NCBI GenBank assembly: GCA_947000775.1
Contig: CAMQGK010000567.1
Coordinates: 21,048,001-21,112,000 of the forward strand
DNA length: 64,000 nucleotides
Source of the DNA: Pterois miles
Lineage: Eukaryota; Chordata; Actinopteri; Perciformes; Scorpaenidae
Direction of reading: 5' to 3'
Part shown: one piece after another, positions 1 through 9,453 of the stretch
How the letters are laid out: the number at the start of each line of letters is the position of its first letter
How positions within the stretch are numbered: position 1 is the first letter of the stretch
The notes under the pieces: model-generated
Told to the model about the DNA's origin: nothing
The model's database searches: none
The model's input: the letters and a program-made list of their open reading frames with translations, nothing else
Made by a program: the position numbers and the translations under genes

Positions 1-174
1 GTTAATGTTATGGCTGATCAGTGTATTTGGAAAATAATCAGATAAGTAACACAAAATCATGAATTCACAGCTATATTGCATATTCACAGTATTCAGTGCC
101 TTCTCGTGCAGCTTGTCTCTAGAGACAGATGCTAAACTGAGCATCCATTATGTTCAGTATGTATATTAGGTCTC

Positions 175-1143
175 CTAAGCAGGTGAGTTTTGTGCAGGTG
201 GGGTTTTGTTATTCTCTGCAGAGACACAGCTGCAGCACTTCTTAACACAGGCGTCTGAGAGAAAAGGCACCTTCTCCAGACGAGACAGATAGACGAGCGG
301 CTGGATGGTGCTGCTGATGTTGAGGAAAGCGAAGCCTACAGGCTGCACATAGCAGCGAAACACATCCGGGGAGTAGTAGTCCTCAAAAGGAAACAGTGCC
401 ACGAGCGGCAGGTAGTTACACATGATGATGCAAAGGATAGAGAGCACCGTCTTGAAGGCCTTCTTCTTCAAGGGGTGCATTTCGTCTTTCCCTGCTCCAC
501 GGGATTTCTTCAGGACCCACAGGATGCTCACGTTACACACGGCCATCCAAGTAAACGTCGCCAGGATCTCGCCAGTGAACACTTTCTCAAAGTTGGGGAG
601 GCCTCCCACGACCTTGGCTGCGGAGTAGGCAAAGGTGAGGCAGAACACCACCACTGAGAGGCTCAACCTGTACTTGATGGGCTTGAGCTGCCCAAACATA
701 ACTGGGAAGAGCACAGCCACGAAGCGATCCAGGCAGATACAGGAGAGAAAGAGTGGCCCGCTCGTGTCTTTCACGCCGTAGGAAAACTTGAGGGCGGACC
801 ACACCTCTTTGCTCTGCCAGAGGTAGAGATTAAGGAAGCTGATGGGGGTCATGGCACCGAAGTAGGTGTCCATAAAGGCCAGGCAGCCCAAGAATATGTC
901 AGACGTGGTGGGTGTTTTGCGATTGCGGATGAGGATGGCAATGACAAGCAAGTTGGCCGGGATTCCCACGACCACGTTGATGCACTGCACGGTCAGGTCA
1001 AAGAGAACGCCTTCTACCTGCCGATCGCACCCGTCAATCACACTGAAGGGTTTCACTGTGGCGTTGAGGTCAGCGGTGGCGTTGAGGGGGAGTGGAGTCG
1101 GGAGAGTGGTCGAGTTCAGAGGTGAAGATACATTTCTGTCCAT
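175..1143 (-). CDS. Class A (rhodopsin-like) G-protein-coupled receptor, orphan, single coding exon
   Basis: This is a complete 322-residue seven-helix receptor, expected in the plasma membrane and signalling through heterotrimeric G proteins. The ligand cannot be read from the sequence. The N-terminus has four N-glycosylation sequons (N4, N10, N21, N27). Helices lie at about 45-72, 81-105, 115-145, 159-180, 190-212, 228-252 and 265-286. Family landmarks present are N64 (1.50), D92 in LAFMD (2.50), LDRF with R140 (3.50), P246 in CNYLP (6.50) and P282 in QPLVY (7.50, where the usual N of NPxxY is Q). Cys39 and Cys264 could form an N-terminus/third-loop disulfide, as in P2Y-type receptors. The C-tail has cysteines 299, 303, 304 and 306, suitable for palmitoylation. 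Position 3.25 is Trp115 and the second extracellular loop has no Cys, so the usual class A disulfide is absent. The start is the first in-frame ATG, and the stop is TAG. It resembles nucleotide/lipid (delta-group) receptors only loosely. Confidence 0.95.
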   Translation of the reverse strand: MDRNVSSPLNSTTLPTPLPLNATADLNATVKPFSVIDGCDRQVEGVLFDLTVQCINVVVGIPANLLVIAILIRNRKTPTTSDIFLGCLAFMDTYFGAMTPISFLNLYLWQSKEVWSALKFSYGVKDTSGPLFLSCICLDRFVAVLFPVMFGQLKPIKYRLSLSVVVFCLTFAYSAAKVVGGLPNFEKVFTGEILATFTWMAVCNVSILWVLKKSRGAGKDEMHPLKKKAFKTVLSILCIIMCNYLPLVALFPFEDYYSPDVFRCYVQPVGFAFLNISSTIQPLVYLSRLEKVPFLSDACVKKCCSCVSAENNKTPPAQNSPA

Positions 1144-1190
1144 GATTCTGTAGCTGCGAAAGGACTCTGATGGGAGAAGAACAAGAATAG
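1144..1190 (-). promoter_or_regulatory. Probable 5'UTR splice acceptor for the GPCR gene
   Basis: Read on the minus strand, a pyrimidine-rich run (TTCTTGTTCTTCTCCCATCAG-like, ending in CAG at 1167-1169) sits about 23 bases before the ATG. A second CAG (1154-1156) is closer. Many intronless-CDS GPCR genes keep one intron in the 5'UTR, so the transcript probably begins further right in the window or beyond. No upstream exon or promoter could be identified. Confidence 0.5.
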
Positions 1191-1804
1191 TGGTGAAGGT
1201 TTAACATGTTTATCACAATCCTATTAATCCTAAGAGACCCACTTAGTCTTGTTTTTGTCCTTTTTTTAAAGGGGTACAGGGGGACTTTGGGGGAGGCAGC
1301 AGGTAAACGAAAGATGTCATATATAAGTGGTTTACATGATCTGAAAGCTGGGAACCTGGAGATTAATTTGATATGCAGCTAAGCACTGTGTCAAGTCGTC
1401 ATCATAAATCAATTAAAAATGTATTATGTCTCAGAAGTTGTTGCGGCAATTATTGGGTTGATATCATTTGTTACACACATTTGGTGCAACATTTTGCCAT
1501 ATTTTACTACTCATGAATAGATAAAAATGATCAATAATCACCAAACACAACATTAAGATGCCAGGACCTTGAGGAACACCATAGAAAAAGCCATGCTGCA
1601 TTTTTCAGCAAGTGGATGGCGAGCATTTCTCTTCTGGAAACTGCTCAGAATATTCAGTCATTTTATACAGTGAGATCAAATTACATAAAATGGTGTCACT
1701 ACAATAAATTGGCTACAATGGGGACTAACATCATCACACATGAATACAGTTGGGTCATTGGATCCACAAGAATCTCAGCTTTACAGAAAAAGGCATGGTG
1801 TTTA
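1191..1804. other. No gene seen; probable GPCR 5' intron or intergenic DNA
   Basis: AT-rich sequence with no conserved protein frame. The only open frame of any size (1616-1825) has no domain character and runs into a MITE fragment. Confidence 0.5.
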
Positions 1805-2030
1805 CTCAAAACTGCATGTGATTAATATAAAGTGGGCATGTCTGTAAAGGGGAGACTCATGGGTACCCAAAAGACGCATTTTCATTCACATCTCGAGGTC
1901 AAAGGACCCCTTTAAAAACCATGCACGTTTTTCCTTGCCAAAATTTAGAGCGTTATTTAGCCTCCTTCACGACAAGCTAACATGACATGGTTGGTATCTG
2001 TAAAACTGAGGCTGCTGCAGCCTCTGAAAG
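1805..2030 (-). mobile_element. MITE fragment, GGCTGTCAA family
   Basis: It shares long blocks with the fuller copy at 47219-48035 in reverse orientation: the segment reading GTGGGCATGTCTGTAAAGG, then GGTACCCA, and then the block around CAAAATTTAGAGCG. Both termini are missing. The family is recognised as a widespread percomorph repeat from memory. Confidence 0.7.
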
Positions 2031-3224
2031 ACAGTGAAGGGTCTAAGAGGTGTTTATTAAGACAATACTTAATCTTGTTTTCTAGCTCAGTCCCAATGCT
2101 CCAGCCTGTGTCACGTCAAACATACTGCTGTTCATTACAATCTTTGTTCCTAATCTGCTGAGAAGTTTGTTCTCAGTAGAGTTAAACCAGCCGCAGCGTA
2201 AAAGGAGACAATTCCCAGAGAGCAACAAAAACACGCCACAAACAACGTCAGGGCCTCTCCTCGGGCTGTTATCTTGTTATTGTGTCTGCGTGGACCTTCC
2301 TCTGGGAAGAGTGACTCCCGTATGCACCAGGGACATCTAACTCACTTAAGGGACTCACACCAAAAGCCCCACCCTTTCACAGCAGAATAAAAGGACAGCT
2401 ACCCCCAAATTAAGATGGAAAGGTTCAGATTCTGCAAGTAGACAAAAGCTTCAGACTATTGTTAGTGAGGGCAGTGGGGATTTGGTAATTTCCTGGAGCT
2501 CTTAAAAGCCTGTTTCTGACATTTAGATATTCTTTAAGCTAATTTCTGACCAGAAAAGGACAATAAGCTGGAAAATAAATGTAATAATGACTGGACTGAC
2601 GGATTAATGACCGGGAAGAAGCCATGACAGGTGTGTGGGCCTTGAGCTCAGTGTTTCTTTCTACAGGAGGACAAATTGAATTTTTTTTCAATACATGCCC
2701 TAAATGTCAGGTTTCCTTCTGTGCTCCGGGACTATTTACTGAGTCAGGCTGATTTGCATCTGCTCATGCAGTACACCTGAGCTCCCTCCACTGAATGGAC
2801 TACTGGAGCCAGAGGCAGTGATCGTTCCTTGTGCAGCCATCAAGGGGCCTAATTCTGTTTAAATGTGGCCTCGCTCCCTCAGTGGACGCCGGTGTTTCTC
2901 ACCTCCCTCTGCTGCCGGCTCCACCTCAGGCCACACTCGCTCCTGTGGGGCTAATCACACTGACGGAGGACTGAAGCTCTTCGCCGAGATGGTCGTCCCT
3001 GGAGATGGCAGACTTAAATCAGTTGTGTTTTTCTTCAGGCATATTTACTGAAAATGAAATAAACAAGAACAGAATATTAAACAGTGTTTTGGAGTATTCA
3101 ATTAGGTGCCCTGCAGTACATGCATTGACTGTACATTGCAGTGACTTTACTTGATAAAAATATAGTTGGAATCAATTTGTGACAAATTTTTTAACATTTC
3201 TTCCACCGTTTGTTACTGTTAACA
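2031..3224. other. No gene seen
   Basis: Unique-looking sequence. A short open frame at 2863-3051 has no recognisable domain, signal peptide or splice context. Confidence 0.5.
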
Positions 3225-3505
3225 TTGATTAATACACGGCTTTGTTGAATACTCAGTTCTGATTGGTCAATCTATGGTCTATTATTTTTTTATAACAGAC
3301 TGCTGCTATAGATGCGATTCTGATGTCAGACTCTGGCAGACCATTTTTGTGTCAAATTATTGATTTCTTAAGTACATAGCTGTGTAAGGAGGATAGGATA
3401 ATGTACAGCCAGCGGGTCATTACTGTGAAATAAACCCCTTCAGGGCAATGCAGCAGTTTATTTCATAACAATGACCGGCTCGCTGCACATTTTCCCTTAC
3501 TTTAT
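3225..3505. mobile_element. MITE with internal hairpin
   Basis: The right part is an inverted repeat. Bases 3396-3435 pair with 3456-3495 (about 33 of 40 positions) around a 20-base loop. A related fragment reading CTCTGCACATTATCCCTTAC occurs near 56850. The left part (GATTGGTCAATC region) matches the remembered start of this teleost MITE. Confidence 0.55.
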
Positions 3506-4569
3506 CATAAGAAAAGATGTACATGGATGTACTAGTAAAAGTAAAAACACTTATAACATTTATTCTGTTTTTTTCTGTCTTGCATTTCTGTTCAGCACTT
3601 TGAGGATAAATTCAGTATAACTATCTTTGCAGGTTTCATGAAATATTACAAATGAAAGTACAGCAATGTTCTTAATCAACAACACTTTAAACAGATGCAG
3701 ACACGTTAAATACTGTAATTTGTAATTAAGTATAATTATTCCATGCCTAAAGTTCATTGTTCATCAGTGAGAGTATTAAAGTAATATAAAATATTTGAAG
3801 TTGCATGGAGCATGAGGTGAGGGGAAACCCCCCTAAATTCAATTCATCACATTGTTTTATTTGCAAAGTGGAGTTATACATCAAGGTCACTGGGTTAATC
3901 TTAATAAAACAAATGCATTGTATCAATCTCAGTAAATAATTAGGCAGCGCTACCTCTCTCTTAAGGTCATATATTGATTTAAATACTTTGATTAGACACA
4001 AACAAAAACACTTCACATATTCTAACTGACCTGTGAAGATTTTCAAGGGTTAAAATTGTACAAAAAACGTTTTTACTCACCCGTGTGGAGTATTCTTCTG
4101 TGCTGCGAAGTATCAGGGGTTCATTTATAAGTTCTCTGACGTGTTGTGATATTGACGCTGACCAGGAGGGGAGGATCACCTGGAGTTTTTGATGTCACGA
4201 GGGAATGACTCTCCCAATCGAAGCCTCTTTAATACGACGCCTCCAGCCGTGGAATATTGAAAACAAAGGGGGTATGTCTGAGGACCTGATCTCTGCTACT
4301 TTATACTTGTACTCTGCTATATTAGAATTATTGTACATTTTACTTTTTAATTGTTCAAAGGTTAAAAATTAGGGGAAAATTAATGCAATGAATATGAGAG
4401 TTGTTTTTCCCTCTTTCCTACTCTGTTAATCATCTCACAACCCTAAGATTTATTTACTGACCCACTGGAGGGGGCCCAGACCTTTGGTTGAGAACCACTG
4501 AGCTAAACTACCTAACTGTACATAAAGTAGTTTTACAGCTCCAGCTGTTCAGTACAGTAAAAAGTACAA
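3506..4569. other. No gene seen; AT-rich
   Basis: Short frames on the minus strand (3560-4179) are lysine- and leucine-rich by base composition and have no domain. The phrase GGTTGAGAACCACTG near 4490 also recurs in altered form near 10977, so it is repeat-derived. Confidence 0.5.
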
Positions 4570-4800
4570 GGTCACATGTTTGTTGACATTGTCAGAAATG
4601 GTGGAGCCCAGGGAAGTTCATTTTTCGGTACATAATAAGTGAATATATTGTAATTTTAGTCACATATTGCCCGTCTTGTGTCACTCCTGGCTGCAAAACA
4701 ATAAGACGGCAATGGCCAAAATGCCGAACTTGAAGCTTCAAAATGGTAACCCGCAAACCAATGGGTGACGTCACGGTGACTACATCCACTTGTATGGTTG
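4570..4800. repeat. Two adjoining dispersed repeat fragments, the second with a palindromic CRE
   Basis: Bases 4570-4668 are a diverged copy of the arm of the inverted-repeat element at 6136-7010 (GACATTGTCAGAAATGGTGG, then AGTTCATTT and ACATAATAAGT). Bases 4670-4795 belong to another repeat and contain a perfect TGACGTCA at 4766-4773. Confidence 0.6.
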
Positions 4801-6135
4801 TAACTACCTAACGGCACTGATTAATGGCGACAATGACAACAGCTGCACAAGAACAATACCAACAGCGTCAGAGCAAATGTCACTGGTGTCTAAACTTGTT
4901 TTGTCTGGTTTTTACTTTCGTTTCCATGACTATGACGCAAATAAAAGCCGAGTACAGCCAGTAAAGACTCCCTCTGCACTGTTCATCACTTAACTACTGG
5001 AGGTGGAAGAGGAGAAGCCTGTGTGTGAGTATGTGTCAGGAAGTATTGGGATTTATCGTTTTATAGGGTGGTTAATTGCATCTTAGCCTTTGCTTAGGTG
5101 AGTAGAGCCCAATGTTCTGTTCCCCTGTGATCACTAAGATAAACCCCCATTGATCCATTGTCTGATGAATTACCGGACAGAAAGAGAGACTCACAGAACA
5201 GGACCCTGTCATTGCTTGCGTTACCCCTTTTTAGTCTAGGGGGGCAGTATCAGTCTACACATTATACTAGATGAGATGCAAACAGCCGGGTTTCATCAAG
5301 AGAACTTGAAGCTTTTACAAACATGACATGATTTTACATTAAATTTAATAACTCAAGATCATCTTCTACAGGGGGGGGGGGGGGGGGGGTAAATTAAATT
5401 GGATAAATCTCCTTCAATTTGATTTTTTTTAGGCTCAATCAGGATCTATTTATATAAAAGGCACTGGAACATATGATATATTCTGGTTCATATAACTGTA
5501 ATAGAGCTGAGTCACATCTTCCATAAACACACTGTAAAATCCTGCTGTGAGGAAACTTTTTCCCTCTTTCTCTTATTTCCTGTTTCAAAAGTATTGATGC
5601 TAGTAAGGAGTCACTGCTGCAGGAGGCAGTGCATAGTAGATGGATCAGACATGATCGGGCTTTTGCATATATTTCCCTGCGGACAGTCAAGATGCCAAAA
5701 CCAAAATTACGCCTCGTTATTGACGCTGTGCACAACCCACTGGATCACCACATGGTGAAATCATCACAACAACTATTTGATGGATTGCCGTGGATTTCGG
5801 GGCACATAATCATGTCTCTCTCAGGATGGACTGTAATCATACTGTGGTCCTTTTAATTTTTATCTGAGGCCACCATCAGGTCAGTTTTTTTTTTTCTTTA
5901 CTTTGGTTTATGACCAATACCTGCAAAATAACAATCCCAACAACAGCTGTACTAATAACAAATTATTATTAGTAATGGTGACAATAAAGAAAAGGTTAGC
6001 ATACTAACACATGCTAAGATGGTGACCATGGTCAACATGATTACTGCATCCATGTTAGCATGCTAATGCTGCTAACTCCCAGTACCTATACAACCATTCT
6101 ATTTAGTATGCCAGAAAAAGAGTTTGTAGTTTTGG
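4801..6135. other. No gene seen; contains a 19-G run and a GTTAGCATGC-type repeat
   Basis: A run of 19 consecutive G occupies 5371-5389. A short inverted, GCTAAC/GTTAGC-rich stretch lies at about 5995-6075. The open frames at 4790-4993, 5439-5735 and 5629-5856 have no recognisable protein character. Confidence 0.5.
5371..5389 (+). repeat. Homopolymer (G)19
   Basis: Nineteen consecutive G on the plus strand, with strong quadruplex potential. The exact length may be affected by sequencing error. Confidence 0.9.
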
Positions 6136-7010
6136 TGCCTTCAAATGGGGTTTACTGTGTTTACAAGTTGGGCCCATATGAACGTCCCCCTCATGTCGCA
6201 TTCACAACCTCATAAGTGGAAAGTTTCACGACTTGTGACCTGTTTGTCGACGTTGTCAGAAATGGTGAAAACTGTGAAAGTTCATTTATCAGTGCATAAT
6301 AAGTTAATACTGTGTAATGTAATTTTAGTTGTATATTTTTTTGTCTTGGTAATTTTATAATATGTCTGAGAAAAATCTTCATATTCCCAACAACCTCATC
6401 TTTGTTTTTGCTTTTGCATTTCCTGTATTATGTTACCCACTTGCTAGCTTGCTAAACTGTTGCTTGAATGCAACGCAAATGGGGTCTTGTTTACCGTGTT
6501 TATGACATGGGAGGTCATAAACACGGTAAACAAGACCCCATTTGAAGGCACCTTATGTCCAAATACAAATGGTGCCTTCAAATGGAACTCATGAACTTGT
6601 GTTTACGACATGAGAAGTCGTGACTACGACATGCATGGCGTTCAAGTGGTTAAATCGTGAAGATCACCGCTGCTAAGCAACGGCAATATAAACTGTCCGA
6701 GTCTAGAAGCCACAGAGGCTAACAATTTAGCAAGCTAGCTAGCTAGAAATGCAAAGACATAATGACAGAGGAGAAAGATGAAATCGTTGGGAATATGAAG
6801 ATTTTCCTCTGACATATTAAAAAATTACCAAGACATACAATATACAACTAGAATTACAATATATTAACTTATAATGCACTGATAAATAAACTTCCATGGG
6901 CTCCACCATTTCTCACAACGTCAACAAACATGTCATAAGTCGTGAACTCTGAGCAAGACCGTCCAAGTTCAAGGTGCAATTTTATGACGAAGTAGTACGT
7001 CCCTGTTGTA
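6136..7010. mobile_element. Foldback (long inverted repeat) element with a central perfect hairpin
   Basis: The left arm (about 6225-6462) and right arm (about 6720-6945) are diverged reverse complements. Both contain the segments read on one strand as GAAATGGTG, GTCTTGGTAATTTT, AAATCTTCATATTCCCAAC and GCTAGCTTGCTAAA. The interior holds a perfect 31-bp hairpin (6476-6544) and a copy of the segment also found at 14993-15134 (ACACCGCTGCTAAGCAACGG with small changes). No transposase frame is present, so it is non-autonomous. Confidence 0.75.
6476..6544. repeat. Perfect 31-bp inverted repeat with a 7-base loop
   Basis: 6476-6506 is the exact reverse complement of 6514-6544. The loop ATGGGAG lies at 6507-6513. 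Pairing stops one base outside each arm. Confidence 0.95.
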
Positions 7011-7246
7011 TACATACTGCATGCAACAATATCTTCTTTGTGATGTGTACTTGTTCTGTTAGTACCCCTTTTTTTCTGGGATTCTTATTTTTGCTTTACG
7101 AGTGGTTGAGATAAGACAAAAACATCTTGTTTTTGCAATGCAGATTGTTCATCCAATGCAAGGGAAACATATGTTTTAAATTAGAGGAACAGAAAGAAAA
7201 ACCTACAACACATCTTTCTCTCTCCAACTCTTGAGCATACGCCAGG

Positions 7247-7779
7247 TAGAGGTAAGATTTTTAGCCCGAGCCCGAGCCTGGGCCGGGCTTCTCTCTCACT
7301 AACTTTTTTTAATAAATATATATTTATATATTATGTATACTAAAACGATGTATGGATATTAAACTAAGGAATACTTGTTATAAAATAAATAATTTGGATA
7401 AAACAGAGAAGGCGCTGTATGGTAAGATATAAATGTTTATTGAATATGCATCTTACAGTGTTGTTTAACTGGGAGAATTTGTTACAAAAGACAGGCTTTA
7501 ATTTGTTATCATTATGCACAGGCATCGTCACAAATGTGACCACACAAATCGCAACCAGTCCCTTTTCCCGGAGCAGTGCTCTGTCCGGGTCTGACTGACG
7601 CATCCCCTCCCTTTCCTCCTCCTCCTGAGTCCTCACAAATAAAATATAGCATTTCGGGTTTGTTTCGGGCTCTGGCCTGCAAATCAAGTTAATTGATCGG
7701 GCTCGGGCTGGGTCGGGCTTTAATACCCGCGGGCCTGGGTCGGGTCGGGCTGGATTTTTTAGGCCCGATCTTACCTCTA
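7247..7779. mobile_element. Non-autonomous hAT-type element (hAT-2), complete, with exact target duplication
   Basis: The ends are TAGAGGTAAGAT and its exact reverse complement ATCTTACCTCTA. The 8-bp flanks ACGCCAGG at 7239-7246 and 7780-7787 are identical, as expected for hAT transposition. The subterminal regions on both sides carry clustered CCCGA/GGGCT motifs, which could be transposase binding sites by analogy with other hAT elements. A 146-codon frame covers the interior on the minus strand but has no transposase motif that can be recognised. Confidence 0.85.
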
Positions 7780-7819
7780 ACGCCAGGGTATTTACACAAG
7801 GCACAACACCTGACCTTTG

Positions 7820-8139
7820 GGGGCGGCAGTAGCTCAGTCTGTAGGGAGTTGGCTTGGGAACCGGAGGGTCACCGGTTCAAGTCCCGACATGGACCAAAAA
7901 CGGTGAACTGGTAGCTGGAGAGGTGCCAGTTACCTCTTGGGCACTGCCGAGGTGCCCCTGAGCAAGGCACCAAACCCCCAACTGCTCGGGGCGCTTGTCA
8001 GGAGCAGCCCCCTCACTCTGACACCTCTCCATTAATGCATGTATGTGTGTTTCAGGTCTGCATGTACCATGTATGAGTTAAACAGAGTGTAAATTGAATT
8101 TCCCCATTGTGGGACTAATAAAGGTTGATCTTCTTCTGA
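7820..8139 (+). mobile_element. tRNA-derived SINE (SINE-1), copy 1
   Basis: The tRNA-like head starts GGGCGGCAGTAGCTCAG. It has an A-box-like segment at 7830-7842 and a B box GGTTCAAGTCC at 7874-7884. The body ends in GGGACTAATAAAGG and a short TTCTTCTGAT tail. It lies 33 bp beyond the hAT-2 target duplication. This is a SINE and not a functional tRNA gene, because the tRNA fold is degenerate and fused to a repeat body. Confidence 0.9.
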
Positions 8140-9384
8140 TCTTATATAGTGTTTAGAGGGTGTCACCTCTGCTAATAATAAACAACTTGCCACAAGCCTC
8201 CAATTTACGATCAAGTAGGATCCGTCATTCAGCACACCTGTAGGGGCAGATCGGGATGGTTGAGAACATTTGGTGCGTGTGGAGTTGATTTCTTTTGATG
8301 AAAAATTAGGAAAATATAAGAGAAATTTAAGAGTTGCTGCTGCAAGATGTCAAATGTTACACAGCTCTTCTGTGTTTTTTAGCCCATTTTCTGTCGTCCT
8401 CTGTAATGTTTTGAGAGATGAAATTGGCTGTAACAGAAAGCTACGTGCGTCATGGCACCCGGGAGAAAGAGAGCTGGAATTAGAAACAGGGCTGAAAGTT
8501 TTCTGTAAAAGCACAAACTCTGGAGAAGCTGTCATCAATCAAAAAGTCCTGCTGCTGCAGATGTGTGAAAGTAAAGAGCTGAGAGAGAAAAGAAACAGAA
8601 ACGGGACAGGAGTGCTTCTTTTTATATGTTAATGTACAGCAATTAATCACATAGTATAACTTTCATTGAAGCAGATTGTCTCAAATTCGCTGCGGCTGCT
8701 GTTTTAATTTCTAGACTATTATATATCTATATGAATGTCGGCATTAACTGCATGTGCTGAGCTCCAGAGGATTAATAGGCGTTTATGTGGGGAGAGCAGC
8801 TACTGAGTCGACTCCTTTTAATGGGATGTTTGACATGAACACTAACTGGAACTAACTGAATGGCCTGCAGCCAAAATAGGAAGAATGGGCATCCCACCAG
8901 CTTTCCACCCATTATTACAATTATGGGACTCTAAATATGCAGTAATCACCATAATTATGGCCCTTTAGTCTTGGGGCGGATAACTAACAAACAAACAACC
9001 CAGAGTTTCAGTTAGCAGTCACTTCTTAATGGAGTTAATTATGGAATCAAACAACAGGATGTGATTAAGCATTTTTCAGTTTTTAAAGAGCCACAAGACA
9101 GGATGCGCTTCTGAATTTGAACCAGTGTGTCATAATTACAGGTTGTTATTGAAGCTTGATCCAATTCATGTTAGAGGAATAAAGTCAAGAAGTGCATTTT
9201 GTCTAAAAAAGAGAGAGCGAGAGAGAGAGCACAATTCAAGAAAGAAAAAGCGCTTAAGAAAGACAGACCTATTTCAAGATGATTTACAGCTTTGTGCTGC
9301 CAGTCGCTCTGAAGAATTCAAACCACGATAAATGTTTTATGTGAAAATAACATTACTATAGGACAGCAGAGGGGTTCAGATACC
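8140..9384. other. No gene seen
   Basis: AT-rich sequence with a GA-rich patch at about 9208-9255. A 120-codon frame (8270-8632) and a 68-codon frame (9125-9331) show no domain, signal or splice context. The segment 8640-8950 has relatively even composition and no recognised repeat, so it might be a conserved non-coding element, but conservation cannot be tested here. Confidence 0.45.
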
Positions 9385-9453
9385 TTAAAGGAACAGTGTG
9401 TAGCATTTAGGGGGATCTATTGGAAGAAATGGATTATAATATAATATAATATC

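Noticed and set aside
7364..7804. 146-codon frame in the hAT-2 element, considered as a transposase remnant
   Set aside because: It includes the GC-rich subterminal repeats and the target duplication itself, and no hAT transposase motif is recognisable.
7820..7895. Possible functional tRNA gene (A and B boxes present)
   Set aside because: The tRNA-like head is fused to a repeat body with a simple tail and is present in four copies, so it is a SINE.
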